Origin: Actinomycetota bacterium
GTDB taxonomy: Bacteria > Actinomycetota > Actinomycetes > Nanopelagicales > Nanopelagicaceae
Reading direction: 5' to 3'
DNA length: 8,095 nt
Assembly: GCA_009705675.1 (NCBI GenBank)
Contig: WLSX01000019.1
Span: forward strand, 1 to 8,095
The position numbers and the translations under genes were made by a program. The number at the start of each line of letters is the position of its first letter. The stretch's first letter is position 1. Positions 1 to 6,924 of the stretch are shown in pieces. The notes beneath the pieces were generated by a model that saw only the letters and a list, made by a program, of their open reading frames with translations, was not told the origin of the DNA and made no database searches.

Positions 1-2666
1 GCATTTGGAATATCAATACCGCTTTCGATAATTGTTGTGCAAAGTAATAAATCAAACTCACGATTCCAAAAAGATAAAATTACTTCTTCTAATACCCGCT
101 CATTCATCTGCCCATGGGCAATGCCAATTTTTATTCCAGGTACTAATTTTTTAATCCTTTCAGATACAGATTCAATGCTCTCTACTCGATTATGAATAAA
201 GAAAACTTGCCCGTCACGAAGTAATTCTCTATGTATTGCCGCACTTACTTGTTTTTCATCATATGGTCCAACATAGGTAAGAACTGGGTGACGTTCTTCA
301 GGTGGGGTAGTTATGTTAGACATCTCTCTAATCCCAGTTATTGCCATCTCTAAAGTTCTTGGAATTGGAGTTGCTGACATTGCAAGCACATCTACATTTG
401 TTCTAGCTTTCTTCAACTCTTCTTTATGTTCAACGCCAAATCGTTGCTCTTCATCTACTACCAGTAAGCCAAGATCTGAGAACTCAATATCTTTTGAAAG
501 AAGCCGATGAGTGCCAATAACAACATCAACTGAGCCAGATTTAAGGCCAGCAATAATCTCCTTACTTTCGCTAGCGCTATTAAATCTTGATAACGCTGCA
601 AGGCGAATGGGGAAACCTGAATATCGATTTGAAAATGTATTGAAGTGTTGTTGAACTAACAAAGTAGTTGGAACCAAAATTGCAACCTGCTTGCCATCTT
701 GTACAGCTTTAAATGCTGCCCGTACTGCAATCTCAGTTTTTCCATAACCAACATCTCCACAAACAATGCGATCCATTGGGTTTGGCTTTTCCATATCTCT
801 TTTTACTTCATCGATGGTTGCCTGTTGATCAATAGTCTCAACAAAAGCAAAACTCTCCTCTAACTCTTTTTGCCATGGCGTATCTGGAGAAAATGCAAAG
901 CCAGGTGCACTCATCCGAGCGGCATATAACCGAATTAACTCAGCAGCAATTTGCTTTACAGCTTTTCTAGCTTTGCGCTTACTATTTTGCCAATCTGCAC
1001 CACCAATTCGATGCAGAGCAGGTGCTTCACCCCCAACATATTTTGTGACCTGTTCTAATGTATCTGTGGGTACGAATAGCCTGTCGGCAGGTTGTCCGCG
1101 TTTTGAAGAAGCATATTCAATAACAAGATACTCACGTGAAACCCCATTTGTTGTTCTATTAATTAGCTCAGAGTATCTACCAACTCCATGCTGCTCATGA
1201 ACGACATAATCACCGCTCTTAAGCTGTAATGGATCAATTGCCTTTTTACGGCGCGAGGGCATTCTTGCCAAATCTTTATCCGATGAGCGTTGGCCAGAAA
1301 TATCTTTATCAGTGATTACAACAAGCTTGTATTTATCGCTGATAAAGCCATGTTGTAGATCAGACTTGATTAACCTGACTAAATTTGATGCATCATTTGT
1401 TTTATGCGCAGTTACTGTTTCGTTTGGAAGATCATTTGAATTTAACAATTCTGTAAGGCGCTTTAGGGTTCCAATGGCTGGTGCTGTATATACAACCTGA
1501 AAGCCACTTTTATGCCATTTCTTAATATCTAAAATTGCCTCTTCATACTTACCGGCATAGCTTTCAATACCTTCTAGAAAATCAATTAACTCATCCTCTG
1601 GCTTACTGGCATATAGGTTTAAATTTCGAATTAAGAACTCTTGCTTACTTGCAAAATCCTCTATTTCCTCAAGCTGAAAGAAGCCGCCTTTCTTTAACTT
1701 CTTACTTAACTCAATTGGGGCAAGAATTTCTTTCTCATCTGACCATGCAAGATTTGACCAAGCAGCGGACAAAAATTCATCATTTGTTGAGATTAGATCA
1801 GCAGCCCTAGTTCTAACTCTTGGTTCATCAATTATCCAGATTTGGCATTTACTAGGTAGAAAATCAACTAAGTTTTTGAATTCATCTACAAGCCCTGCGG
1901 CTAGTGATTCCATTCCTTCAAATGTAATTCCTTGAATAATTTTTTCAGCAAGCTCATTTATTTCTGGATAATCTTTTCCAAGCTTTATTGCCCTCTCTTT
2001 TAATTGATCATCAACTAAAAGCTCTCGGCATGGATAAATTGTTAATTCTGTAGAAACTTTTTCCATGGAACGTTGATCTGATACTGCAAAATAGGAAATT
2101 TCTTCAATTTCATCCCCAAAAAAATCAATTCTAATTGGGTGTTCTGTGTCCGCTGGAAATAAATCTAAAATTCCACCTCGAACTGCAAAATCTCCTCGCC
2201 TTTCAACAAGGTCTGATCTAATAAAGCCAAACTCGCTTAGTTTTTTGATCAAATCACCCATAATAAATTGATTGTCAACTTTGATTTTTATTTGCGAGTT
2301 TTCTAAATTATTTGGAATGATAGGTTGAATAAGAGCTCGAATTGAGCAAACTATAAACTTAATTTGATTGTTACTAATTTGATTTAATGCTTTAAATCGT
2401 GCAGTTACCGTATCTGCTTTAGGGCTTAATCTTTCGTGCGGCAAAGTTTCCCAAGCTGGAAAATTTACAACACTAGCTTCTCCCACTAAGGATTTAAGTT
2501 CAGCTGTAATTAAATCTGATGATCTGCTAGAGGTTGTTACCAGTAACAGTGGCGTGCTCTGGGCAGCAGCAAGTAATGAATGCGTTGCAGCCGGGGCAAC
2601 TAAATCCCCTGGGTGGTCTAGGTAATTTTCAATGGGAGATACAAGGATTGATAAAAGATTTAACAT
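1..2666 (-). CDS. mfd: Transcription-repair coupling factor Mfd (N-terminal 888 residues, 3' end outside window)
   Basis: Mfd is the ATP-driven DNA translocase that removes stalled RNA polymerase at lesions and recruits UvrA. I translated the minus strand codon by codon from 2666 to 3 and found an open frame with no stop. The N-terminal UvrB-like part carries FPAWETLPHERLSP (about residues 69-82) and RGDFAVRGGILDLFP (157-171) and has no Walker A, as expected for Mfd. The RNA-polymerase-interaction domain starts near residue 485 (GDYVVHEQHGVGRY) and includes SSKRGQPADRLFVPTD. The superfamily 2 helicase half has Walker A GDVGYGKT (637-644), DEEQ (738-741), SATPIPRT (764-771) and TTIIESGIDIPN (877-888). 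The remaining translocase end and the C-terminal domain, about 260-300 residues judging from family length, lie off the left edge. The ATG at 2666 is preferred because it follows an AAAGGTGGG ribosome-binding site. It is divergent from ppc. The family call is near certain. Confidence 0.98.
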   Translation of the reverse strand, partial: MLNLLSILVSPIENYLDHPGDLVAPAATHSLLAAAQSTPLLLVTTSSRSSDLITAELKSLVGEASVVNFPAWETLPHERLSPKADTVTARFKALNQISNNQIKFIVCSIRALIQPIIPNNLENSQIKIKVDNQFIMGDLIKKLSEFGFIRSDLVERRGDFAVRGGILDLFPADTEHPIRIDFFGDEIEEISYFAVSDQRSMEKVSTELTIYPCRELLVDDQLKERAIKLGKDYPEINELAEKIIQGITFEGMESLAAGLVDEFKNLVDFLPSKCQIWIIDEPRVRTRAADLISTNDEFLSAAWSNLAWSDEKEILAPIELSKKLKKGGFFQLEEIEDFASKQEFLIRNLNLYASKPEDELIDFLEGIESYAGKYEEAILDIKKWHKSGFQVVYTAPAIGTLKRLTELLNSNDLPNETVTAHKTNDASNLVRLIKSDLQHGFISDKYKLVVITDKDISGQRSSDKDLARMPSRRKKAIDPLQLKSGDYVVHEQHGVGRYSELINRTTNGVSREYLVIEYASSKRGQPADRLFVPTDTLEQVTKYVGGEAPALHRIGGADWQNSKRKARKAVKQIAAELIRLYAARMSAPGFAFSPDTPWQKELEESFAFVETIDQQATIDEVKRDMEKPNPMDRIVCGDVGYGKTEIAVRAAFKAVQDGKQVAILVPTTLLVQQHFNTFSNRYSGFPIRLAALSRFNSASESKEIIAGLKSGSVDVVIGTHRLLSKDIEFSDLGLLVVDEEQRFGVEHKEELKKARTNVDVLAMSATPIPRTLEMAITGIREMSNITTPPEERHPVLTYVGPYDEKQVSAAIHRELLRDGQVFFIHNRVESIESVSERIKKLVPGIKIGIAHGQMNERVLEEVILSFWNREFDLLLCTTIIESGIDIPN

Positions 2667-2668
2667 AA

Positions 2669-2677
2669 CCCACCTTT
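2669..2677 (-). promoter_or_regulatory. Ribosome-binding site deciding the mfd start
   Basis: On the minus strand AAAGGTGGG ends 2 bases before the ATG at 2666, with the AAGG core about 7 bases from it. This favours 2666 over an in-frame ATG 10 codons upstream (2694-2696), which would add the residues MWRFATERWV and would start inside the right flank of the intergenic hairpin. Confidence 0.7.
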
Positions 2678-2698
2678 CTGTCGCAAAACGCCACATAC

Positions 2699-2722
2699 CC
2701 CCACTTCATAAATGAAGGGGGG
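2699..2722. repeat. Inverted repeat in the mfd/ppc divergent intergenic region
   Basis: The arms CCCCACTTCA (2699-2708) and TGAAGGGGGG (2713-2722) pair over 10 positions with one A/G mismatch, around the 4-base loop TAAA. No T-run follows on either strand, so it does not look like an intrinsic terminator. On the minus strand it falls in the presumed 5' leader of mfd, about 33 bases before the start codon. It could be an mRNA 5' hairpin or a double-stranded operator read by a dimeric regulator. The sequence alone does not decide between these. Confidence 0.6.
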
Positions 2723-2732
2723 TGGAGAGGTA

Positions 2733-2738
2733 ATTCTA
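2733..2738 (-). promoter_or_regulatory. Possible -10 element for mfd
   Basis: The minus strand reads TAGAAT here, 5 of 6 matches to TATAAT. A TTGATA (2753-2758) lies upstream, but only 14 bp away, which is shorter than the usual 16-18 bp, so the -35 assignment is doubtful. Transcription would begin near 2726 and give a leader of about 60 bases with the inverted repeat close to its 5' end. This is a weak call from pattern matching. Confidence 0.3.
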
Positions 2739-2769
2739 AGGCCAGTTGTTCGTATCAATAGCCATAAAG

Positions 2770-2811
2770 ATGCGCCTAGTTATTTCAGAACCTGTAATGA
2801 TTAGGCCATGA
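2770..2811 (+). other. 13-codon upstream ORF overlapping the ppc start (doubtful)
   Basis: ATG at 2770 opens a 13-residue frame, MRLVISEPVMIRP, whose TGA (2809-2811) overlaps the ppc ATG (2808-2810) as ATGA. The ATGA arrangement is the classic geometry for translational coupling. The ORF has no clear ribosome-binding site and would not be transcribed if ppc is leaderless. I list it as a possible leader peptide only; chance is the likelier explanation. Confidence 0.12.
2793..2801 (+). promoter_or_regulatory. Possible extended -10 for a leaderless ppc transcript
   Basis: TGTAATGAT resembles an extended -10 (TG, one base, then AATGAT, 4 of 6 to TATAAT). It ends 6 bases before the ppc ATG at 2808, so a start site 7 bases downstream would coincide with that ATG. 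ppc has no convincing Shine-Dalgarno sequence at normal spacing; only TTAGGCC directly abuts the ATG. Leaderless mRNAs are common in actinobacteria. The reading is plausible but unproven. Confidence 0.3.
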
Positions 2812-5474
2812 GTTCCTCTGCAGATAACGCTGATTTGCGCAATGATGTCCGAAAATTGGCAGATCTACTTGGACAGACAATTGCTAGGCAAGAAAGTAAA
2901 GAATTACTTTCACTAGTTGAATCAGTCAGACTTTCAGTACGGGAAGGTCAGCAGGATCAAATATTAAGTAAATTAGATGATTCACAAACAATTTCATTAG
3001 TTCGGGCATTTAGTAACTATTTCAATTTAGCAAATGTGGCTGAACAAGTTAATCGTTCTAAAGTTTTAGCAGATGCTCACAGCTCTGGTGGCTCGTGGTT
3101 GAAGAAAACTGTAGATAATATTTTACAGGCACAAAAAGATGGCAAAGATTTTGATAAAAAAGAATTACAAGTTTGGGTTGACAATTTTTCAGTCAGACCA
3201 GTTTTTACTGCTCATCCAACGGAGGCTGCTCGAAGATCTGTTTTGAGTAAAATGACAACTATCGCTCAACTTCTTGAACAACCCGATAGTCAAATAAAAA
3301 CCGAACGGCTTGCTGAAACTATTGACCTTTTATGGCAAACAGATGAACTCCGGCTTGGTAGACCAGAACCGCTTGATGAAGCAGTAAATTCGATTTATTA
3401 CTTAGATGAATTATTAATCCAGACCGTACCAGAAGTATTAGCTGAATTCGCTAATGAAGTTAAAAGATTAGGTATACAACTTTCATTAAACGCTAGACCG
3501 CTTTCATTTGGAACATGGATTGGTGGCGATCGAGATGGCAATCCAAATATCACCGCTGAGGTAACAAAGGCGGCAATACTCTTGCAAAATTCTCACTTTA
3601 CAAGAACTGTATTTGAGCATTTAGATGAGTTAAGGCAAGCACTATCTATTTCCACAAAATTAGCTGGGGTCTCGGCGGAGTTAGAAAAGTCTGTGGCGCA
3701 AGATCTTGAAAAGTTACCAGAAATTGAAAATCGTTATCGCCGAATAAATGTTGAAGAACCATACCGCTTAAAGGCAACTGCAATCAGGCATAAATTAGCC
3801 TTAACGCAACTCCGTCATGCAAGTGGGCTTCCACATTTTCCAGGTAGAGATTACAAAGACACTGCAGAACTTTTAAATGATCTTGAAATTATGCGCACTT
3901 CTCTCATTGCTAATAATGGTCAGCTTATTGCTACCGGCCTACTTGAGAGAATTACCAGAGCAATTAGCGCCTTTGGATTAACACATGCAACGATGGACAT
4001 TAGAGAACATTCTGGCGTGCATCGCCAACTTTTGAATCAAATATTTTCTAACTTAACTCCTGAACTAATAAATTCGCAATTAGATTCAAAAGAGCAACCA
4101 AACCTAGGCAATCTTGATGAAGCATCAGGTAGGTGCTTTAAAACCTTTGTTGCAATGAATGAGTTAATTGATCGCTTTGGACCAGAGGTAATTGAAAGTT
4201 ACATAATTTCGATGACTAAATCAGCCGATGATGTGATTGCAGCGGTGCTAATCGCAAAAATGGCAGGATTAATCTCAATAAACTCCGGAAAAGAATTTGC
4301 AAAAATTGGTTTTGTACCGCTGCTTGAAACTGTTGCCGAGCTCAGGTCAGCCGATAAAATATTGGATGATCTACTAAGTAATAAAAATTACCGTAAAATT
4401 GTAAAACTTAGAGGAAACATGCAAGAAGTAATGCTTGGCTACTCAGATTCAAATAAAGATGCCGGCATTACAACAAGTCAGTGGGAAATTCATAAAGCAC
4501 AACGTAAATTGCGAGATGTTGCAATTAAGCATGGGGTTAAGTTAAGACTGTTTCACGGTCGAGGTGGTTCAGTTGGACGTGGTGGTGGACCAACTTATGA
4601 TGCGTTAATTGCACTTCCTTGGGGTTCAATTGATGGACAAATAAAAATGACTGAACAAGGTGAGGTAATTTCAGATAAATATGGCTTGCCAGCTCTTGCT
4701 AAAGAAAATTTGGAATTAACTCTTGCAGCCGCTCTTGAAGCAACTATTTTGAACCGAAAGCCTCGCCAATCTGCCGGTGACTTAAACAGTTGGAATGATT
4801 GTATGGATTTAATAAGTGACGCCGCCTTTGCGGCATATCGAGGCTTGGTTGATCAAACAGATCTGCCAGCATATTTCTATGCTTCAACTCCAGTTGAACA
4901 ACTTGGTAATATGTTTTTAGGTTCAAGACCTTCAAGAAGACCACAAGACTCCGGTGGACTTGATTCTCTGCGAGCAATTCCGTGGGTATTTGGTTGGACC
5001 CAATCACGCCAAATTGTTCCAGGTTGGTATGGGGTTGGCTCTGGCTTAAAAGCTGCTCGTGAAGCAGGTAAGAGTGAATTACTTCAAACACTACTTAAAG
5101 ATTGGCACTTCTTCCGAACATTTATCAGCAATGTAGAAATGACTTTGGCTAAGACAGATTTAGCTATTGCACAACGTTATGTCAATGAATTAGTTGACCC
5201 TTCCCTGCATAAAATATTTGACCAAATAAAGACGGAGTTTGATCTAACAGTTAAAGAGTTACTTCTTATGACCAATAAAACTGAAATTTTAGGCAATCAG
5301 CCAATTCTGGCAAGAACTTTGCAAATTCGCGATACCTACCTTGCGCCCCTTCAACTTCTACAAATTTCACTTTTAAAGCGAGTGCGTAACCAAAAAGAGG
5401 TAGATCCACTTCTTGCCCGTGCTTTACTTCTGACTATAAATGGAGTTGCAGCAGGCCTACGAAATACTGGATGA
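2808..5474 (+). CDS. ppc: Phosphoenolpyruvate carboxylase
   Basis: Ppc carboxylates PEP with bicarbonate to oxaloacetate and phosphate, refilling the TCA cycle in the cytosol. The 888-residue product matches the usual bacterial length (E. coli 883). Catalytic landmarks are all present: TAHPTEA (134-140, with His136), GGDRDGNP (239-246), GYSDSNKDAG (544-553, Lys550), the glycine/arginine loop FHGRGGSVGRGGGP (582-595), RPSRRP (707-712) and the C-terminal RNTG. By analogy with E. coli Lys773, Arg832, Arg587 and Asn881, the aspartate-inhibition site appears kept as Lys782, Arg841, Arg591 and Asn886, so feedback inhibition by aspartate is likely. The plant N-terminal phosphorylation site is absent. 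The ATG at 2808 lacks a good ribosome-binding site. The gene is divergent from mfd and converges on pth. Family assignment is near certain. Confidence 0.98.
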   Translation: MSSSADNADLRNDVRKLADLLGQTIARQESKELLSLVESVRLSVREGQQDQILSKLDDSQTISLVRAFSNYFNLANVAEQVNRSKVLADAHSSGGSWLKKTVDNILQAQKDGKDFDKKELQVWVDNFSVRPVFTAHPTEAARRSVLSKMTTIAQLLEQPDSQIKTERLAETIDLLWQTDELRLGRPEPLDEAVNSIYYLDELLIQTVPEVLAEFANEVKRLGIQLSLNARPLSFGTWIGGDRDGNPNITAEVTKAAILLQNSHFTRTVFEHLDELRQALSISTKLAGVSAELEKSVAQDLEKLPEIENRYRRINVEEPYRLKATAIRHKLALTQLRHASGLPHFPGRDYKDTAELLNDLEIMRTSLIANNGQLIATGLLERITRAISAFGLTHATMDIREHSGVHRQLLNQIFSNLTPELINSQLDSKEQPNLGNLDEASGRCFKTFVAMNELIDRFGPEVIESYIISMTKSADDVIAAVLIAKMAGLISINSGKEFAKIGFVPLLETVAELRSADKILDDLLSNKNYRKIVKLRGNMQEVMLGYSDSNKDAGITTSQWEIHKAQRKLRDVAIKHGVKLRLFHGRGGSVGRGGGPTYDALIALPWGSIDGQIKMTEQGEVISDKYGLPALAKENLELTLAAALEATILNRKPRQSAGDLNSWNDCMDLISDAAFAAYRGLVDQTDLPAYFYASTPVEQLGNMFLGSRPSRRPQDSGGLDSLRAIPWVFGWTQSRQIVPGWYGVGSGLKAAREAGKSELLQTLLKDWHFFRTFISNVEMTLAKTDLAIAQRYVNELVDPSLHKIFDQIKTEFDLTVKELLLMTNKTEILGNQPILARTLQIRDTYLAPLQLLQISLLKRVRNQKEVDPLLARALLLTINGVAAGLRNTG

Positions 5475-5480
5475 AAATAC

Positions 5481-6044
5481 TTAAGAGTTAAAAGCAGTTT
5501 GAGCTTTATCTAAACCATTTAAAACTAGTGCTTCAACTGCATCTGCTCCTCTTTGAATAAACTCTGGCATATCTTTTCTCTCTTCTTTTGAAAATGGCTT
5601 TAATACAAAATCTGCTGGATCTTGCTCGCCCATAGGCCGGCCAATCCCCATTCGAATTCGATAGTAATCTCCAACTGAAAGCGAAGAGGTGAGAGACTTA
5701 AGACCGTTATGCCCATTATCTCCGCCACCTTGTTTAATTCTTAAATTATTAAAAGGTAGATCAAGTTCATCATGAATAACAATTATTTTTTCAATCGGAA
5801 TCTTGTAAAAGTCGATTAGAGATTTAGCTGGTCCGCCAGTTTCATTCATGAACCCGCGAGATTTTGCTAAAACTAATATCTCACTTGCGCAGTTAACCTC
5901 AGATATTTCCATCCGTGATTTATGAGCGCTAAATTTCTGGCTGCCAGAAAGTGAGTCAACAACTAATTGCCCAATATTGTGGCGAGTTTTTTCATAATCA
6001 GGCCCAGGATTTCCCAAACCAATTACTAACCAGCGATCAGCCAT
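5481..6044 (-). CDS. pth: Peptidyl-tRNA hydrolase (bacterial Pth type)
   Basis: Pth cleaves the ester bond of peptidyl-tRNAs dropped by stalled ribosomes, which recycles tRNA; it is normally essential. The 187-residue product has the expected size. The family signature residues are visible: Asn12 in GLGNPG, catalytic His22 in TRHNIG, Asn67 in FMNETGG, Asp92 in HDELDLP and Asn113 in GHNGLKSL, matching E. coli Asn10, His20, Asn68, Asp93 and Asn114. The ATG is 20 bp after the rplY stop. No clear Shine-Dalgarno sequence lies in that gap, so translation may depend on coupling to rplY. The rplY-pth pairing is a common actinobacterial arrangement. The stop codon faces the ppc stop with 6 bp between them. 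Confidence 0.97.
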   Translation of the reverse strand: MADRWLVIGLGNPGPDYEKTRHNIGQLVVDSLSGSQKFSAHKSRMEISEVNCASEILVLAKSRGFMNETGGPAKSLIDFYKIPIEKIIVIHDELDLPFNNLRIKQGGGDNGHNGLKSLTSSLSVGDYYRIRMGIGRPMGEQDPADFVLKPFSKEERKDMPEFIQRGADAVEALVLNGLDKAQTAFNS

Positions 6045-6064
6045 AAGTTAAGGCTAGCGCCTGC

Positions 6065-6736
6065 TTACTTCTTTTTGTCCTTCTTATCATCTCCACCAGC
6101 AGGTGCAGCGGCAGCAGCAGCATCACCTTCGGCAGGTGTAGCGGCAGCGGCAGCATCACCTTCAGCAGGAGCTGCAACAACTGCAACCTCTTCAACCTCA
6201 GCAGATTTAACAGACAAGTGAACAACAATCATCTTTGGATCACTTATTAATTTAACACCCTCAGGTAGAACAACTTCAGCAGCTGCCTTAGATTCACCAG
6301 CCACCATGCCTTCCATGCTAAGCATTAAGAATGCAGGAATGTTAGTTACATCTGTCTCAACCTCAATAGAGTTGTTTGTGTGTTCCAAAATACCATCTTG
6401 GTCATACTTACCTTCAGTATGAACTGGAACTGAAACAACAACGCGCTCACCGCGACGAACAATTACTAAATCTATGTGTTCTAATAAACCAGTTAATGGA
6501 TCACGGGATACAGATTTAGGAAGTGTTAACTCTGTGTGATCATCTAAAACAACATCAATCAAAACGTTTGAGGTCTTAAGTGCAATTCCTAACTCACGAG
6601 AAGGAAGAGCAACATGTTGTGGCTTCTCACCATGACCATAAATTACTGCCGGAATAAATCCATCACGGCGTGATCTGCGTGATGCGCCTTTGCCAAACTC
6701 AGTTCGGCGTGCGCCCTTAATTGAAATCTCAGCCAC
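6065..6736 (-). CDS. rplY: Large ribosomal subunit protein bL25, long CTC form
   Basis: bL25 binds 5S rRNA in the central protuberance of the 50S subunit; the long form is also called CTC (general stress protein). In the 223-residue product, residues 1-90 form the 5S-binding L25 domain (GKGASRRSRRDGFIPAVIYG near 16-34), and about 95-178 form the beta-rich CTC domain. Residues 181-223 are a low-complexity Ala/Pro/Glu/Gly/Asp tail ending in DDKKDKKK, encoded by a 33-bp tandem repeat. The start codon is GTG (6734-6736), preceded by GAGGGAGAAG and TAAA; no in-frame ATG competes. It follows the tRNA-Arg gene and precedes pth, with which it is probably co-transcribed. The tail is likely disordered; its role is unknown. 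The family call is firm. Confidence 0.97.
   Translation of the reverse strand: MAEISIKGARRTEFGKGASRRSRRDGFIPAVIYGHGEKPQHVALPSRELGIALKTSNVLIDVVLDDHTELTLPKSVSRDPLTGLLEHIDLVIVRRGERVVVSVPVHTEGKYDQDGILEHTNNSIEVETDVTNIPAFLMLSMEGMVAGESKAAAEVVLPEGVKLISDPKMIVVHLSVKSAEVEEVAVVAAPAEGDAAAAATPAEGDAAAAAAPAGGDDKKDKKK
6088..6186 (-). repeat. 33-bp tandem repeat, three degenerate copies, in the rplY tail
   Basis: Copies lie at 6088-6120, 6121-6153 and 6154-6186. By hand comparison the first two agree at 27 of 33 positions and the second and third at about 24 of 33. The period is 11 codons, so length change by whole units keeps the frame. The clearest encoded units are EGDAAAAATPA and EGDAAAAAAPA, followed by a degenerate GGDD copy. 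A second open frame across it is only a by-product of the repeat. Confidence 0.8.
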
Positions 6737-6740
6737 TTTA

Positions 6741-6770
6741 CTTCTCCCTCGATAACGGTTTTATCCCTCG
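6741..6770 (-). promoter_or_regulatory. rplY translation leader: ribosome-binding site, duplicated CGAGGGA and small hairpin
   Basis: On the minus strand CGAGGGA occurs twice, at 6764-6770 and 6745-6751, the second copy forming the rplY ribosome-binding site GAGGGAGAAG (6741-6750). Between them GATAA (6761-6765) can pair with TTATC (6751-6755) around a 5-base loop. The 5-bp A/T-rich stem is weak alone. It could tune rplY translation, but may be chance. I see no clear promoter in the 83-bp spacer between the tRNA and rplY. Confidence 0.35.
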
Positions 6771-6819
6771 CGGAACGAAGCGTAAGAGTAGCCAATGAGT
6801 AGGTAAAAGGACAAATTGA

Positions 6820-6896
6820 TGGTGCGCCCGCAGGGATTCGAACCCCGAACCTTCTGATCCGAAGTCAGATGCTCTATCCAGTTGAGCTACGGGCGC
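6820..6896 (-). tRNA. tRNA-Arg (anticodon TCG), CCA encoded
   Basis: I folded this by hand. The acceptor stem GCGCCCG/CGGGCGC has 7 pairs, the D arm GCTC/GAGC 4 pairs with a 9-base loop, the anticodon arm TCTGA/TCAGA 5 pairs with loop CTTCGGA, and the T arm CGGGG/CCCTG 5 pairs (one G-U) with loop TTCGAAT. The variable loop is 5 bases. The anticodon is TCG, reading CGA and, by wobble, CGG as arginine. The discriminator is A (6823) and CCA is encoded at 6820-6822; without CCA the molecule is 74 bases. It lies in the same direction between prs (28 bp after its stop) and rplY. No terminator is evident on either side, so it may be processed out of a longer transcript. Confidence 0.97.
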
Positions 6897-6924
6897 AAGT
6901 TATTTTTAAGTTTAAAAACTGATA
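6897..6924 (-). other. A/T-rich spacer between prs and the tRNA
   Basis: This 28-bp spacer is almost entirely A and T. TTTTT (6903-6907) and AAAAA (6914-6918) could pair around a 6-base loop, but the stem has no G/C pairs. It is not a convincing terminator and may simply be a site where the tRNA 5' end is processed from a joint transcript. Confidence 0.3.

Noticed and set aside
313..1810. Several plus-strand open frames of 62-91 codons (313-510, 973-1200, 1312-1500, 1535-1810).
   Set aside because: All lie antisense inside mfd, which reads without a stop through the whole region and carries diagnostic motifs. None has a recognisable domain.
2664..2696. Upstream in-frame ATG (2694-2696) as the mfd start.
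   Set aside because: It would add MWRFATERWV with no fitting ribosome-binding site, while the ATG at 2666 follows AAAGGTGGG.
4744..5091. Minus-strand open frame of 115 codons.
   Set aside because: It lies antisense within the conserved C-terminal half of ppc and its sequence shows no domain; it is a shadow frame.
6088..6186. Tandem repeat considered as a CRISPR array.
   Set aside because: The units abut without unique spacers, are degenerate and encode the bL25 tail in frame.
6037..6228. Minus-strand open frame of 63 codons, Leu/Pro-rich.
   Set aside because: It is the out-of-frame reading of the rplY 33-bp repeat. The true frame encodes the bL25 tail.
6903..6918. TTTTT/AAAAA palindrome after prs as an intrinsic terminator.
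   Set aside because: The stem has only A/T pairs and a terminator needs a stable G/C-rich stem before a T-run.
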